Shown: positions 28,216 through 37,000 of the stretch, in pieces
Numbering within the stretch: position 1 is the first letter of the stretch
How the letters are laid out: every line of letters starts with the position of its first letter
NCBI RefSeq assembly: GCF_000473325.1
Contig: NZ_AXBI01000019.1
Location: forward strand, 1-64,000
Length of the DNA: 64,000 nucleotides
Source of the DNA: Leisingera caerulea DSM 24564
Lineage (GTDB): Bacteria; Pseudomonadota; Alphaproteobacteria; Rhodobacterales; Rhodobacteraceae
Reading direction: 5' to 3'
The notes under the pieces: generated by a model
Database searches by the model: none
What the model saw: only the letters and a program-made list of their open reading frames with translations
Told to the model about the DNA's origin: nothing
Translations under genes and position numbers: made by a program

Positions 28216-28940
28216 CCATCCACCCCGGCGGTCAAAACATCTGCGGCGCCTCCATCGGCGTGCTGGCGCTGGAGAGCTATTTCCCCAAGCCCCCTGGCCA
28301 CATCAAGAACCCCTCCAGCCTGCAGTTCACCACGCTGTATGAAATGCTGGACGGGATCACCGTGCCGAAACTGTTGGCCAATCCCACCGGTGAGATGAAG
28401 GACCGGCTGATCGACGCTGCCAAGCGGCTGGAGGCCAAGGGCGTGCGGGCGATCACCGGCTCCTGCGGGTTCCTGGCGATTTTCCAGAAGGAGATCGCGG
28501 CAGCGGTGAATGTGCCGGTGTTCGTCTCCTCGCTGATCCAGGTGCCGCTGGCGCATCAGATGACCGGGCGCACGGTGGGGGTGATCACCGCCTCCGCCGG
28601 CAGCCTGACGGAGGCGCACTTGCGCGGTGTCGGCGCTGAAAATACGCCCATCGTGGTTCAGGGGCTGGACGATGCGGAGGAGTTCTCCACCGTGGTCCTG
28701 CGCAACGAGCGCACCGCGATGGATCTGGCCAAGGTGGAGGCAGAGCTGCTGGCCGCCGCCCAGGACATGATTGCCCGCAACCCGGAAATCGGCCCGATCG
28801 TGCTGGAATGCACCGACCTGCCGCCCTATGCCCATGCGCTTCAGGCCGCGCTGAACCGTCCGGTGTTCGACATCATCACCCTGTCGGAGATGGTGCACCG
28901 GGCCGCCTTGCGTGTGCCGTTTTCGGGGTTTATCACCTGA
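28212..28940 (+). CDS. Aspartate/glutamate racemase-family protein
   Basis: A 242-residue protein of the Asp/Glu/hydantoin racemase fold. Catalytic cysteines are visible in TGSCGFLA (about residue 83) and VLECTDLPPY (about 200). It overlaps the upstream flavoprotein by four bases. Together with the D-amino-acid-dehydrogenase-like protein it suggests that the transported substrate is interconverted between L and D forms before oxidation. The exact substrate is unknown. Confidence 0.87.
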   Translation: MTIHPGGQNICGASIGVLALESYFPKPPGHIKNPSSLQFTTLYEMLDGITVPKLLANPTGEMKDRLIDAAKRLEAKGVRAITGSCGFLAIFQKEIAAAVNVPVFVSSLIQVPLAHQMTGRTVGVITASAGSLTEAHLRGVGAENTPIVVQGLDDAEEFSTVVLRNERTAMDLAKVEAELLAAAQDMIARNPEIGPIVLECTDLPPYAHALQAALNRPVFDIITLSEMVHRAALRVPFSGFIT

Positions 28941-28945
28941 CCCAG

Positions 28946-29035
28946 TGAGGGCAGCGCCCGCCCGTTTTGCCGGAGGCAAACCTTTGGTTTGACGGGGCGG
29001 ACGGGTGCTGACCGGCGTTCCTCCGGACGGTTCCT
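28946..29035. repeat. Dispersed intergenic palindromic repeat, copy 2
   Basis: Starts GAGGGCAGCGCCCGCCCG and ends near CGTTCCTCCGGACGG, with internal arms TTTGCCGGAGGCAAA and AAACC/GGTTT. Same opening block as copies at 20452 and 45967. Confidence 0.6.
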
Positions 29036-29137
29036 CACAAATATTTCCGGCGCTTAGCCCCGGATTTTTTTGGATGTACCCGCCCGGCAATCCCCCTAGT
29101 GTGACGGCAAATCAAACGCCTTCCGGTTGGACTTGCT

Positions 29138-30391
29138 ATGCCTCAGATCACTGACACCCTGTTGGACCAGATCCGCGCCCGTTTCGCCCAGGTGGACGAA
29201 TGCCCCCAGCAGGGGCCGCGCGTGTTTTTTGAGAACGCCGGCGGCGCGCTGACGCTGAACGCGGTGGTGGAGACCTCCGCCCGCTATGCTGCCATTCCCG
29301 ACAACCAGGGCCGCGACAATCCCGGCAGCCATGAACTGGTGCGGGTGATCGCCAAGGCCAAGGACGACATGCGCGTGATGATGAACGCCCCGGGCGGCCA
29401 GTTCTTCGTCGGCGAAAGCGGCACAGAGCTCTTGTTCCGCCTGATCATGAACGCCTGCCTCGGCACCGCGGAAGGCGGCACCGTACTGAGCTCGACGCTG
29501 GAGCACCCGGCCACCCGCTCCGCCTGCGCCCGCTGGGCCGGGGTGGCACGTCAGAAACACGTGCTGATCCCGCATGACGACGCCACTGGCACTATCTCCG
29601 CCGATGCCTATGCCCGTGCGGTCACGCCGGACACGGTGGTGGCAACCATCGTCCATACCTCTCCGGTCACTGGCATGGGTGTTGATCTGACCGCCTGCGC
29701 CGCCGCCATCCGCGCGGTGGCCCCAGACTGCCTGATCATCGTTGACGGCATCCAGCACGCGGCCCACGGGCGCATTGACCTGACTGCATACGGCGTCGAT
29801 GGCTATGTGATCTCGCCCTACAAGATGTTCTCGCGCCACGGTTACGGTCTCGCCTGGATCTCGGACCGGCTGACCAAACTGCCGCACAACGCGCTGATCG
29901 GCGGGCCGGAAGACAACTGGGAAATGGGCACCCGCGACACCGGCAGCTATGCGACGCTCTCGGATGTAGCCGGTTATCTGGAATGGCTCGGCGGCGAGGT
30001 CAGCGACGCAACGGACCGGCGCGCCAAGGTCGTGGCCGCGGGCGAGGCGATCCACGCCCACGAGAAAGCGCTGACCGACGCGATGATCCATGGCACCGGC
30101 AACCTGCCCGGCCTGGCAGAGATGGAGGGGGTTGCCATTCTGGGCGGTGCCGATAATCCCGCCAGGGAGGGGCTGGTCTCGCTGACCGTCGCAGGCGTGC
30201 CCTCGGTGGATGTGGTAAAGCGCCTGAACGAGCAGGGTATCCGCACCCACCTGCGCAAGGCGGACCATTACTCCGGCAACATCCTGGCGCCGCTTGGCAT
30301 GGACAGCTGTGTCCGCGTCTCCATGTGCCATTACAACAGTGTGGGCGAAGTGGCGAAGTTTCTGGGGGTGATGAAAGAGATTACCGGGTGA
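29138..30391 (+). CDS. Class V aminotransferase-fold PLP enzyme (cysteine desulfurase/IPN-epimerase-like)
   Basis: A 417-residue PLP enzyme. Family signs are FFENAGGALTLNAVVE at the N-terminus, STLEHPATRSACARWA, IVDGIQHAAHGRIDL and the PLP lysine in YVISPYKMFSRHGYG. It may be an aminotransferase, lyase or desulfurase; the lack of a cysteine loop near the C-terminus argues against a classic NifS. It ends EVAKFLGVMKEITG, and a diverged copy of this ending occurs about 13 kb away at 43324. It stands at the left border of the probable island. Confidence 0.87.
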   Translation: MPQITDTLLDQIRARFAQVDECPQQGPRVFFENAGGALTLNAVVETSARYAAIPDNQGRDNPGSHELVRVIAKAKDDMRVMMNAPGGQFFVGESGTELLFRLIMNACLGTAEGGTVLSSTLEHPATRSACARWAGVARQKHVLIPHDDATGTISADAYARAVTPDTVVATIVHTSPVTGMGVDLTACAAAIRAVAPDCLIIVDGIQHAAHGRIDLTAYGVDGYVISPYKMFSRHGYGLAWISDRLTKLPHNALIGGPEDNWEMGTRDTGSYATLSDVAGYLEWLGGEVSDATDRRAKVVAAGEAIHAHEKALTDAMIHGTGNLPGLAEMEGVAILGGADNPAREGLVSLTVAGVPSVDVVKRLNEQGIRTHLRKADHYSGNILAPLGMDSCVRVSMCHYNSVGEVAKFLGVMKEITG

Positions 30392-30431
30392 GAGAACTTT
30401 TTGACATCACACCCCCCTCATGCGCTGCTAG

Positions 30432-31301
30432 ATGACCAGGACTCATAGCCAATAGATGACGGTTGCAGCGAGTGCGATAGCCGACAGTAAGGCCTTCGGG
30501 CATCTGTCGTATCGGGTCGCTACGCGCCGCCAGTCTTTGAGCCTGCCGAACATGACCTCAATGCGGTTGCGCCGCTTGTAGCGGCGCTTGTCGTATTGCA
30601 CAGGCGTCTTGCGCTGTTTTCGACCCGGGTAGCAGGCGCGTATCCCTTTGTCTTTCAACGCCTCTCTGAACCAGTCAGCGTTGTAGCCACGGTCCCCGAG
30701 AAGCCATTCGACATCCGGAAGGCTGCTGCGCAAAGCCCGCGCGCCTATGTAGTCGCTGACCCGTTGCCTGGCAGGCGATGCTTGCATCGCCGAGAAGGAG
30801 CCCGGCAGTGACGAACAAGCTGAGTGGTCGGCCATGGCTGTCGCAGATCGCGTGCAGCTTCGTGTTCATGCCACCCTTGGTCCGGCCAATCAGGCGACCG
30901 CGCCTCCGTTTTTCATGCCCATGCTGGTCGCTGTCCGGTGGGCCTTGAGGTAGGTCGCGCGATCATCACGGTCTTCTCTTCGCCATGCCCGGCAGCCAAT
31001 CCAGCCATCATCTGCGCAAAGATGCCTTTGCCGCTCCACCGCTTCCACCGTTTATACGACGTCTTGTGGGGACCGTATTCAGCAGGAGCGTCGCGCCAGC
31101 GCAACCTATTACGATTGATGAAGATAATCCCACTCGACACGCGACGGTCATCGACACGCGGCTTGCCGTGCGACTTCGGAAAACAGGGCTCCAGGCGCGC
31201 CATCTGCGCGTCCGTAAGCCAGAAGAGATCCGACATGCTCACCGCTCGTTTCTCGAACCATGAACCACGCTGCCAGAAGGAAATCAATGGGTCTGGAGCC
31301 T
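30432..31301 (-). mobile_element. Decayed IS5-family insertion sequence
   Basis: About 870 bases, matching the size of IS427-subgroup IS5 elements. Possible ends are GACCAGGACTCATAGCC at the left and, reading inward, GGCTCCAGACCCATTG at the right, an imperfect match. CTAG and CTAA beside them fit the YTAR target of this subgroup. The transposase inside is broken in several places, so the element is immobile on its own. It marks the start of the region carrying the indigoidine cluster. Confidence 0.75.
30443..31236 (-). pseudogene. IS5-family transposase, multiply frameshifted
   Basis: Fragments in three frames: MSDLFWLTDAQMARLEPCFP to the YLKAHRTATSMG region, then MNTKLHAICDSHGRPLSLFV, then VSDYIGARALRSSLPDVEWL to the end. 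The pieces form one IS427-type DDE transposase. A base appears lost near VMID (reads VMIARPTS), a frame change follows at the GGRGRLIG region, and about 35-40 extra bases containing a GCGATGC/GCATCGC hairpin interrupt the FVTAG/VSDYIG junction. The product is not functional. Confidence 0.85.
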
Positions 31302-31475
31302 AACAGGACAGCAGGTTCAGCGCATGCCAGCCCATTGGGATCAAAGGCCGGAACCCTTTTCAGCACTTAGCCAGATCCAGTTGCATCGGGTACCGGTAGG
31401 AGTTGCTGATGTGTCCGCCACTGCTGCGCTCGATCACCTGCACAACATAGTTGCATGGATCTCTCTTCTGGCATA

Positions 31476-31499
31476 GTTCTGAAACATTCGGTACAGAAC
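31476..31499. promoter_or_regulatory. Inverted repeat upstream of the TetR gene
   Basis: GTTCTG and CAGAAC flank a 12-base spacer, 14 bases before the TetR start. The remaining bases from 31306 to 31475 hold no gene I recognise. It may be an autoregulatory site, but it resembles the 32131 palindrome only weakly. Confidence 0.35.
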
Positions 31500-31512
31500 G
31501 GTTGAGAGCACT

Positions 31513-32094
31513 ATGAGGCCTAGAGAATTTGATGAAGGCGCGGTGGTTGACGCAATCATGCGCACATTCTGGCGCAATGGCTATGCTGCGACCTCCATGA
31601 ATGATCTGGTGGAAGCAACCGGCCTGTCCCGCAGCACGATATATAACTCCTTTGGGGGCAAGAAAACGCTTTTTGCGCTTGCACTTAAAGAATACAGGCG
31701 GGTAACCACTGAGAATGTCGCGAAGATCTCCCGCACCGCAGATGTGCGCGGCAGCCTCCGGTCACTGCTGCTATCCATCGTTGACGACGAGTTGAGCGAC
31801 CACGAGGGCTTTGGCTGTTTCGCCGCCAACAGCAGCCTGGAGATTTCCGGCCGGGACCCTGAACTCAGCGCGCTGGTCGCACAGCATTTCAAGCGGTTGG
31901 AAAGTGGGTTGCTGCGCCTCCTGAAGCACGGCCAAAAGAGCGGCGAAATTTCGCCTGATCGGGACTGCAAAATGCTATCCCGTTACTTTGTTGCGATAAT
32001 ACAAGGCCTTAGAGTCATCAGCAAGGGCCTCCCAGCGGCCAGCCGCAAACCCTATCTGCACAGTATCGTCGAAGCCTCCATCGAAACGGTGTAA
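31513..32094 (+). CDS. TetR/AcrR-family regulator of the indigoidine-type cluster
   Basis: A 193-residue repressor. The HTH is AVVDAIMRTFWRNGYAATSM then LVEATGLSRSTIYNSFGGK. The C-terminal domain (GCFAANSSLEISGRDPEL) is of the AcuR/TetR_C type often found with small-molecule efflux or secondary-metabolite genes. It sits directly upstream of the five biosynthetic genes on the same strand, separated by a perfect operator-like palindrome. It is the natural local regulator of the cluster. Confidence 0.88.
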   Translation: MRPREFDEGAVVDAIMRTFWRNGYAATSMNDLVEATGLSRSTIYNSFGGKKTLFALALKEYRRVTTENVAKISRTADVRGSLRSLLLSIVDDELSDHEGFGCFAANSSLEISGRDPELSALVAQHFKRLESGLLRLLKHGQKSGEISPDRDCKMLSRYFVAIIQGLRVISKGLPAASRKPYLHSIVEASIETV

Positions 32095-32130
32095 CATCAG
32101 CATGAAGATCTCCTTTTGGTTGTTGACTGT

Positions 32131-32150
32131 TATGGAATGATTGTTCCATA
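32131..32150. promoter_or_regulatory. Perfect inverted repeat, probable TetR operator
   Basis: TATGGAAtgattgTTCCATA, seven-base perfect arms, lies between the TetR gene and the dehydrogenase gene about 80 bases before its start. It is preceded by TTGACT, a possible -35 box. A partial match occurs upstream of the NRPS gene. Confidence 0.6.
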
Positions 32151-32227
32151 AGCGGCTTCAGATGCCGGCCGCCCAAGTGGGCTTGGCGCCACAGCAGTCT
32201 CTTGGACCCGGAAAACAGAGGTTTAAC

Positions 32228-33121
32228 ATGACAACTGACACTATTTTGCCGCCATCCTGCCCATCCCTGCGGGTAGCAGTTCTGGGAGCCGGGCTGATGG
32301 GGGCGCCGATGGCCCGCAACATCGCTGCCGCCGGCTGCCAAGTCAGCGTATGGAACCGTTCCGCTGACAAGGCTTCAGCCTTGGCCGCACCGGGCATCAC
32401 CCCGGCGGCGGATCCTGCCGAGGCGGTTCTGAATGCCAGTGTCATTTTGACTATGCTTAAAGACGCCAACGCGATCGCAGAAGTCATGTCGGCGTTGCCG
32501 GACGCAGACAGCGCCCCCGCGGCACCCGTCAGCTGGCTCCAAATGAGCACAGTCGGGCCGGCCGACATGTCCGGGCTGGAGACGTTGGCGGCCCGCAAAG
32601 GGCTCACCCTGATCGACGCACCTGTGCTTGGCACCCGCCAACCCGCAGAGGCCGGCCAGCTTCTAGTGCTGGCTGCCGGTCCGGACAGCACTAAGGAAGC
32701 TGTGCAGCCGGTACTGGATGCTGTTGGCAAAGCCACACGCTGGCTTGACACCGCCCCCGGAATGGCGACCCGGCTGAAGCTGGCGCTGAACAGCTGGGTT
32801 TTCGCTCTGACCCATGGAGCGGCAGAGAGCCTGGCCTTGGCTCGCAGCTTGGGACTGGATCCGGAACTGGTGGCGGACACCGTGCGTGGCGGGCCACTGG
32901 ATACCCCATTCTTTCAATTGAAAGCCCAGGCTATGGCATCGGGGGATTTCACTCCGGCATTCACCATCGATAATGCGGTCAAGGACAGTGCTCTGATTGT
33001 TGAGGCCGCACTGGAGACCGGGGTGAAGCTGGATTTGGCCGAGGCAGGCCTGAACCGCTACAGGCGGGTGCAGGACCAAGGCCATGGCGGCGCCGATATG
33101 GCCGCAACGTTTCTTGCCTAG
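32228..33121 (+). CDS. NAD(P)-dependent beta-hydroxyacid dehydrogenase family protein
   Basis: A 297-residue enzyme of the 3-hydroxyisobutyrate/6-phosphogluconate dehydrogenase family. The nucleotide motif is VAVLGAGLMGAPMARNIAAA, the substrate motif is near LIDAPVLGTRQPAEAGQL, and the catalytic lysine lies in RLKLALNSWVFALTHG. Relatives include imine reductases as well as hydroxyacid dehydrogenases. The ATG at 32228 is used since the longer frame begins inside the operator region. In the indigoidine-producing roseobacter cluster igiBCDFE a gene upstream of igiD occupies this place; I do not assign the letter. Confidence 0.83.
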   Translation: MTTDTILPPSCPSLRVAVLGAGLMGAPMARNIAAAGCQVSVWNRSADKASALAAPGITPAADPAEAVLNASVILTMLKDANAIAEVMSALPDADSAPAAPVSWLQMSTVGPADMSGLETLAARKGLTLIDAPVLGTRQPAEAGQLLVLAAGPDSTKEAVQPVLDAVGKATRWLDTAPGMATRLKLALNSWVFALTHGAAESLALARSLGLDPELVADTVRGGPLDTPFFQLKAQAMASGDFTPAFTIDNAVKDSALIVEAALETGVKLDLAEAGLNRYRRVQDQGHGGADMAATFLA

Positions 33122-33178
33122 CAGCACAGCTGCGCCCCAAGCCATTGATCGAAAATTTCAAAATTACAGGATTTAATC

Positions 33179-33928
33179 ATGAGTAATTTTCTGGGAAAAC
33201 GGCTGCGCGTCGGTGTCGCCATTCCATCGACCAACACTTCGGCTCAGCCAGAGATGGAGGCCATGCGTCCCCTTGGCGTTACAAACCACATCGGCAGGAT
33301 GATCATCGACGATGATTCCCTGACCCATGAGGCGGGCTTCAATCGGGTCATTGAAAACATCCGCAGCTCCACCCCGGACGCCATACGCAGCCTGCGCCAT
33401 TGCGGCACCGGGGCGATTATTGTTGCGGTATCTCCAGATGGATATTGGGAAGGCCACTCTGCGCATGAGGCTTTGAATGGCCGCCTTGCGGAAGCAGCAG
33501 GCGGTGCAAAGATCATCATGAGCGCAGACGCAATCCTGGCAGCGCTAAAAGCGCTTGGCGGTATCCGGAGAATTGGCCTGATTTCTCCTTATCTGGAGCT
33601 GGGCGATGAACCGGTTTCGCGGTTCTTCACCGATAGCGGGATCGAGGTTGCGGCCATGCATGGTCTTGGCGGACGGACGCCGTCAAACATCTCCGACGTT
33701 ACCCCGGCAAACCTGCGTGACGCGGTGCTGGACGTTGACGGACCGGATGTGGAAGCCATTGTCCAAGTGGGAACCAATGTTCCCATGGCAGATTTTGCCG
33801 CCGCCGCGGAAACCTGGATTGGAAAACCGGTAATGTCTAATAATGCGGTTCTCTACTGGCACGCCTTGCGTAGCTGCGGTGTGACCGACCCGATTTCCGG
33901 CCGAGGTTTTCTCTACGAAAACCACTGA
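33179..33928 (+). CDS. Maleate isomerase/arylmalonate decarboxylase-fold protein, catalytic cysteines absent
   Basis: A 249-residue protein of the maleate cis-trans isomerase / AMDase branch of the Asp racemase superfamily. The opening VGVAIPSTNTSAQPEMEAM and GVTNHIGRM are typical. Aligned by eye to arylmalonate decarboxylase, the first site reads AVSPDGYWEG and the second QVGTNVPMA, so neither of the two nucleophilic cysteine positions of the family holds cysteine. It may therefore bind rather than turn over a carboxylate, or use other chemistry. It lies directly upstream of the NRPS gene. Confidence 0.78.
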   Translation: MSNFLGKRLRVGVAIPSTNTSAQPEMEAMRPLGVTNHIGRMIIDDDSLTHEAGFNRVIENIRSSTPDAIRSLRHCGTGAIIVAVSPDGYWEGHSAHEALNGRLAEAAGGAKIIMSADAILAALKALGGIRRIGLISPYLELGDEPVSRFFTDSGIEVAAMHGLGGRTPSNISDVTPANLRDAVLDVDGPDVEAIVQVGTNVPMADFAAAAETWIGKPVMSNNAVLYWHALRSCGVTDPISGRGFLYENH

Positions 33929-34021
33929 CTCATCCCGCAGCAGGCGTACCTGCTGCTGGCATTTTTCTGAATAGCAACTTACTCACTGCCGGCCTGCCGC
34001 GGCGGTGAGTGGCCGCCAGTT

Positions 34022-34039
34022 TTGTAATGACCATTCCAA
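34022..34039. promoter_or_regulatory. Degenerate copy of the TetR palindrome before the NRPS gene
   Basis: TTGTAATGACCATTCCAA matches the core of the 32131 palindrome at 12 of 18 positions, 18 bases before the NRPS start. It could give the synthetase gene its own regulated promoter. Confidence 0.4.
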
Positions 34040-34057
34040 TACTTGACAGGACATACC

Positions 34058-37000
34058 ATGAGCACCCCCAACTCGCTCCTTTCCAAACCCGTTACCGACC
34101 GGCCTCAGCAAACCGACATCACCCGCGCGCTGCTGCGCACTGCGTCGGAACGCACCTCGCTGGTAGATATGCTGATGCTGCAGGTGCGCTGCCGCGGTGA
34201 AGAAATCGCTGTATGCGACGATACCAGCGCGCTGCGCTATAGCGATCTGGCCGAATACGCCGCTCGCCTGGCCGCCCGTCTGAAACGCACAGGTGTCGGC
34301 GCGGGAAGCCGGGTGGGGCTGTTCGCGGACTCTTCCGCCGAGATGATGGCCGGCCTCTGGGGAATTCTGTTCTCAGGTGGTGCCTACCTGCCACTGGGCA
34401 CCGATTACCCAGTGGACCGGCTGAGCTATATGATCCGCGATGCGGGTATTGATGTGATTGTCACCCAGGACAAGCTGCGTGGCCGCCTGGCCGAGATGAT
34501 CCTGCCGGGAGTTACCGTGATCACCTTGGATGCGCTGGATGCGGTCCCTGGACGGGAAGACAGCGATTGCCTGTGCGGCCCTGCCCTGCTGGAGGACGAT
34601 CTGGCCTATATGATCTATACTTCCGGCACCACCGGTGCGCCCAAGGGCGTGGGCATTTCTCATGCTGCGATCCTCAACCAGCTGACCTGGCTGCAGACCG
34701 AGCAGAAGTTGCGGGTGGGTGAAGTTATCCTGCAGAAAACCCCGGTCAGCTTTGACGCCGCGCAATGGGAACTGCTGGCAGTCTGCTGCGGCGTTCAGGT
34801 CGTGATGGGCCGTCCCGGCGTTTACCGTGACCCGGAAGCTCTGATTGAACAGATCAAACAGCATGGGGTTACTATGCTGCAGGGGGTGCCAACCTTGCTG
34901 CAGGCACTGGTTGACCTTCCGGATTTCGAAACCTGCACAACTCTCACCAGCCTGTTCAGCGGCGGAGAGGCCTTGACCCGCAAGCTGGCCACCCGGATTT
35001 TCGAAGCCCGCCCCGGTTGCCGGCTGGTAAACCTTTATGGCCCGACCGAATGCACGATTAATGCCACCGCCCAGACTGTGGATCCGGCAGGGCTGGAAAA
35101 CGGCCCGGAAATGATCCCGATCGGCCAGCCCGCCGCGAACACCAGCTGTTGGGTACTGGATGAAAACCTGCAGCCGGTTGCCGATGGCGCTTCGGGCGAG
35201 CTGTATATTGGCGGCCGCCAGCTGGCCAATGGCTACCACAACCGCGACGAATTGACGGCCGAGCGCTTCATCACCTGGGTCAGCCCGGCTGACGGTTTGC
35301 CGCTGCGGCTTTATAAAACCGGAGACCTGGTGCGCCGCAATCCGGATGGCGGCTTGCAGTTTCAGGGCCGTGCCGACAATCAGGTCAAATTCCGGGGCTA
35401 CCGGATAGAACTGGATGAAATCCGCTTGGCCATCGAGAACCACGACTGGGTCAAAGCTGCCGGCGTGTTCATCAAACCCCATGCCCGCACCGGCCAGCCG
35501 GTGCTTGCTGCGGGTATTGAACTGAACACGCGCGAAGCGCCACTGATGGATCAGGGCAATGCCGGCGCCCACCACCACAGCAAAAAAAGCCGCTTGCAAG
35601 TGCGGGCCCAGCTGTCTGGCGCCGGGTTGCGCACGGACGCCGAAATCGAAGGGCGCAAGACCTATGCCCTTGCAGGCAAAGACGCGGACGCGGCTCAGCG
35701 GCGGCTTGCTTTTGCCCGTAAGACCTATCGTTTCTACGAGGGCGGAGAGGTCTCGGCCGAGGATGTCCTTTCGGTGCTCTCGCAACAGAAGCAGCCCGCC
35801 TCCGGCACCGGTGGGCTTGAAGAGCTCAGTGCGCAGGATCTGGGATATCTGCTCCGCTGGCTTGGCCAGTTCACCAGCGCGGAACGGCTGCTGCCGAAAC
35901 ACGCCTATGCCTCTCCCGGCGCGCTTAATGCAACGCAAGTCTATGTGGAGCTGGCCAATGTGGCAGGGTTTGAACCCGGCTACTACTACTATCACCCGGC
36001 CCGGCACGAACTGGTTCTGACCGCGCCGCGCCCGGCTTCAGACACACCTGTGATGCAGCTGCATTTTGTGGGCAAGATTCCGGCGATCGAACCGGTCTAC
36101 AAGAACAACATCCGTGAAGTGCTGGAGTTCGAGACCGGCCATATCCTGGGCCTGATGGATCACATCCTGCCGGCCCATGGCCTGGGTATCGGCGCAGGCA
36201 CGGACGTTCCGGATGCGCTGCCCCATCTGCACTGCGGCCCGGGCCACGTCTATATTGCCGGCTATGCGGTCACTGCACATGCAGACCGGCGGACCGAATT
36301 GCCGGTGGGTTTCTACGTCCAGGCCCATGGCAGCAAAATCTCCGGGCTGGCGCCGGGACATTATGCCTATCGCGATGGCGGGCTGCACCAGTTCTCGCGC
36401 CATATCATGGAACAGCGCCATGTGATCGCGATCAACCAGCGTGTCTATCAGCGCGCCAGCGGCATGATCTCGATGGTCAGCCGGGACGCAGAGCGCTGGC
36501 ACGCCTATATCGACCTGGGCCGCAGCCTGCAGCGGGTGCAGCAGAACAGCTGCCGGATCGGCACCATGTCCTCCGGCTACAGTTCCAAGTCCGGCAACGA
36601 CCTCGTCGCGGCCACCCGTCTCAAAGAGATCCTGAACGAGCATGGGCTTGCCTCTGGCGCCTGCTACAGCGCGGTATTCGGCAAGGTCAGCGTCGAGCAG
36701 ATTGCACATGAAGGCATGCATGAAGACAGCGTGCATATGGAAGGCCCGGCTGAACTGATACGCCGCGACCTGCAGTCACTGCTGCCCGACTACATGGTGC
36801 CCAGCAAACTGGCGCTGGTACCGTCGATGCCCTACAGCGCTTCGGGCAAAGTGGATGTGAATGCTCTCAAGGCATTCCCCGAGTTCGACGATGCCGCTGC
36901 CGAGCGTGAGGTCATTAAACCCCGCAACGATACGGAAACCACTCTGGCAGAGATCTGGTGCGCGCAAATCGGCCTTGAGGACGTCTCGGTACAGGATGAT

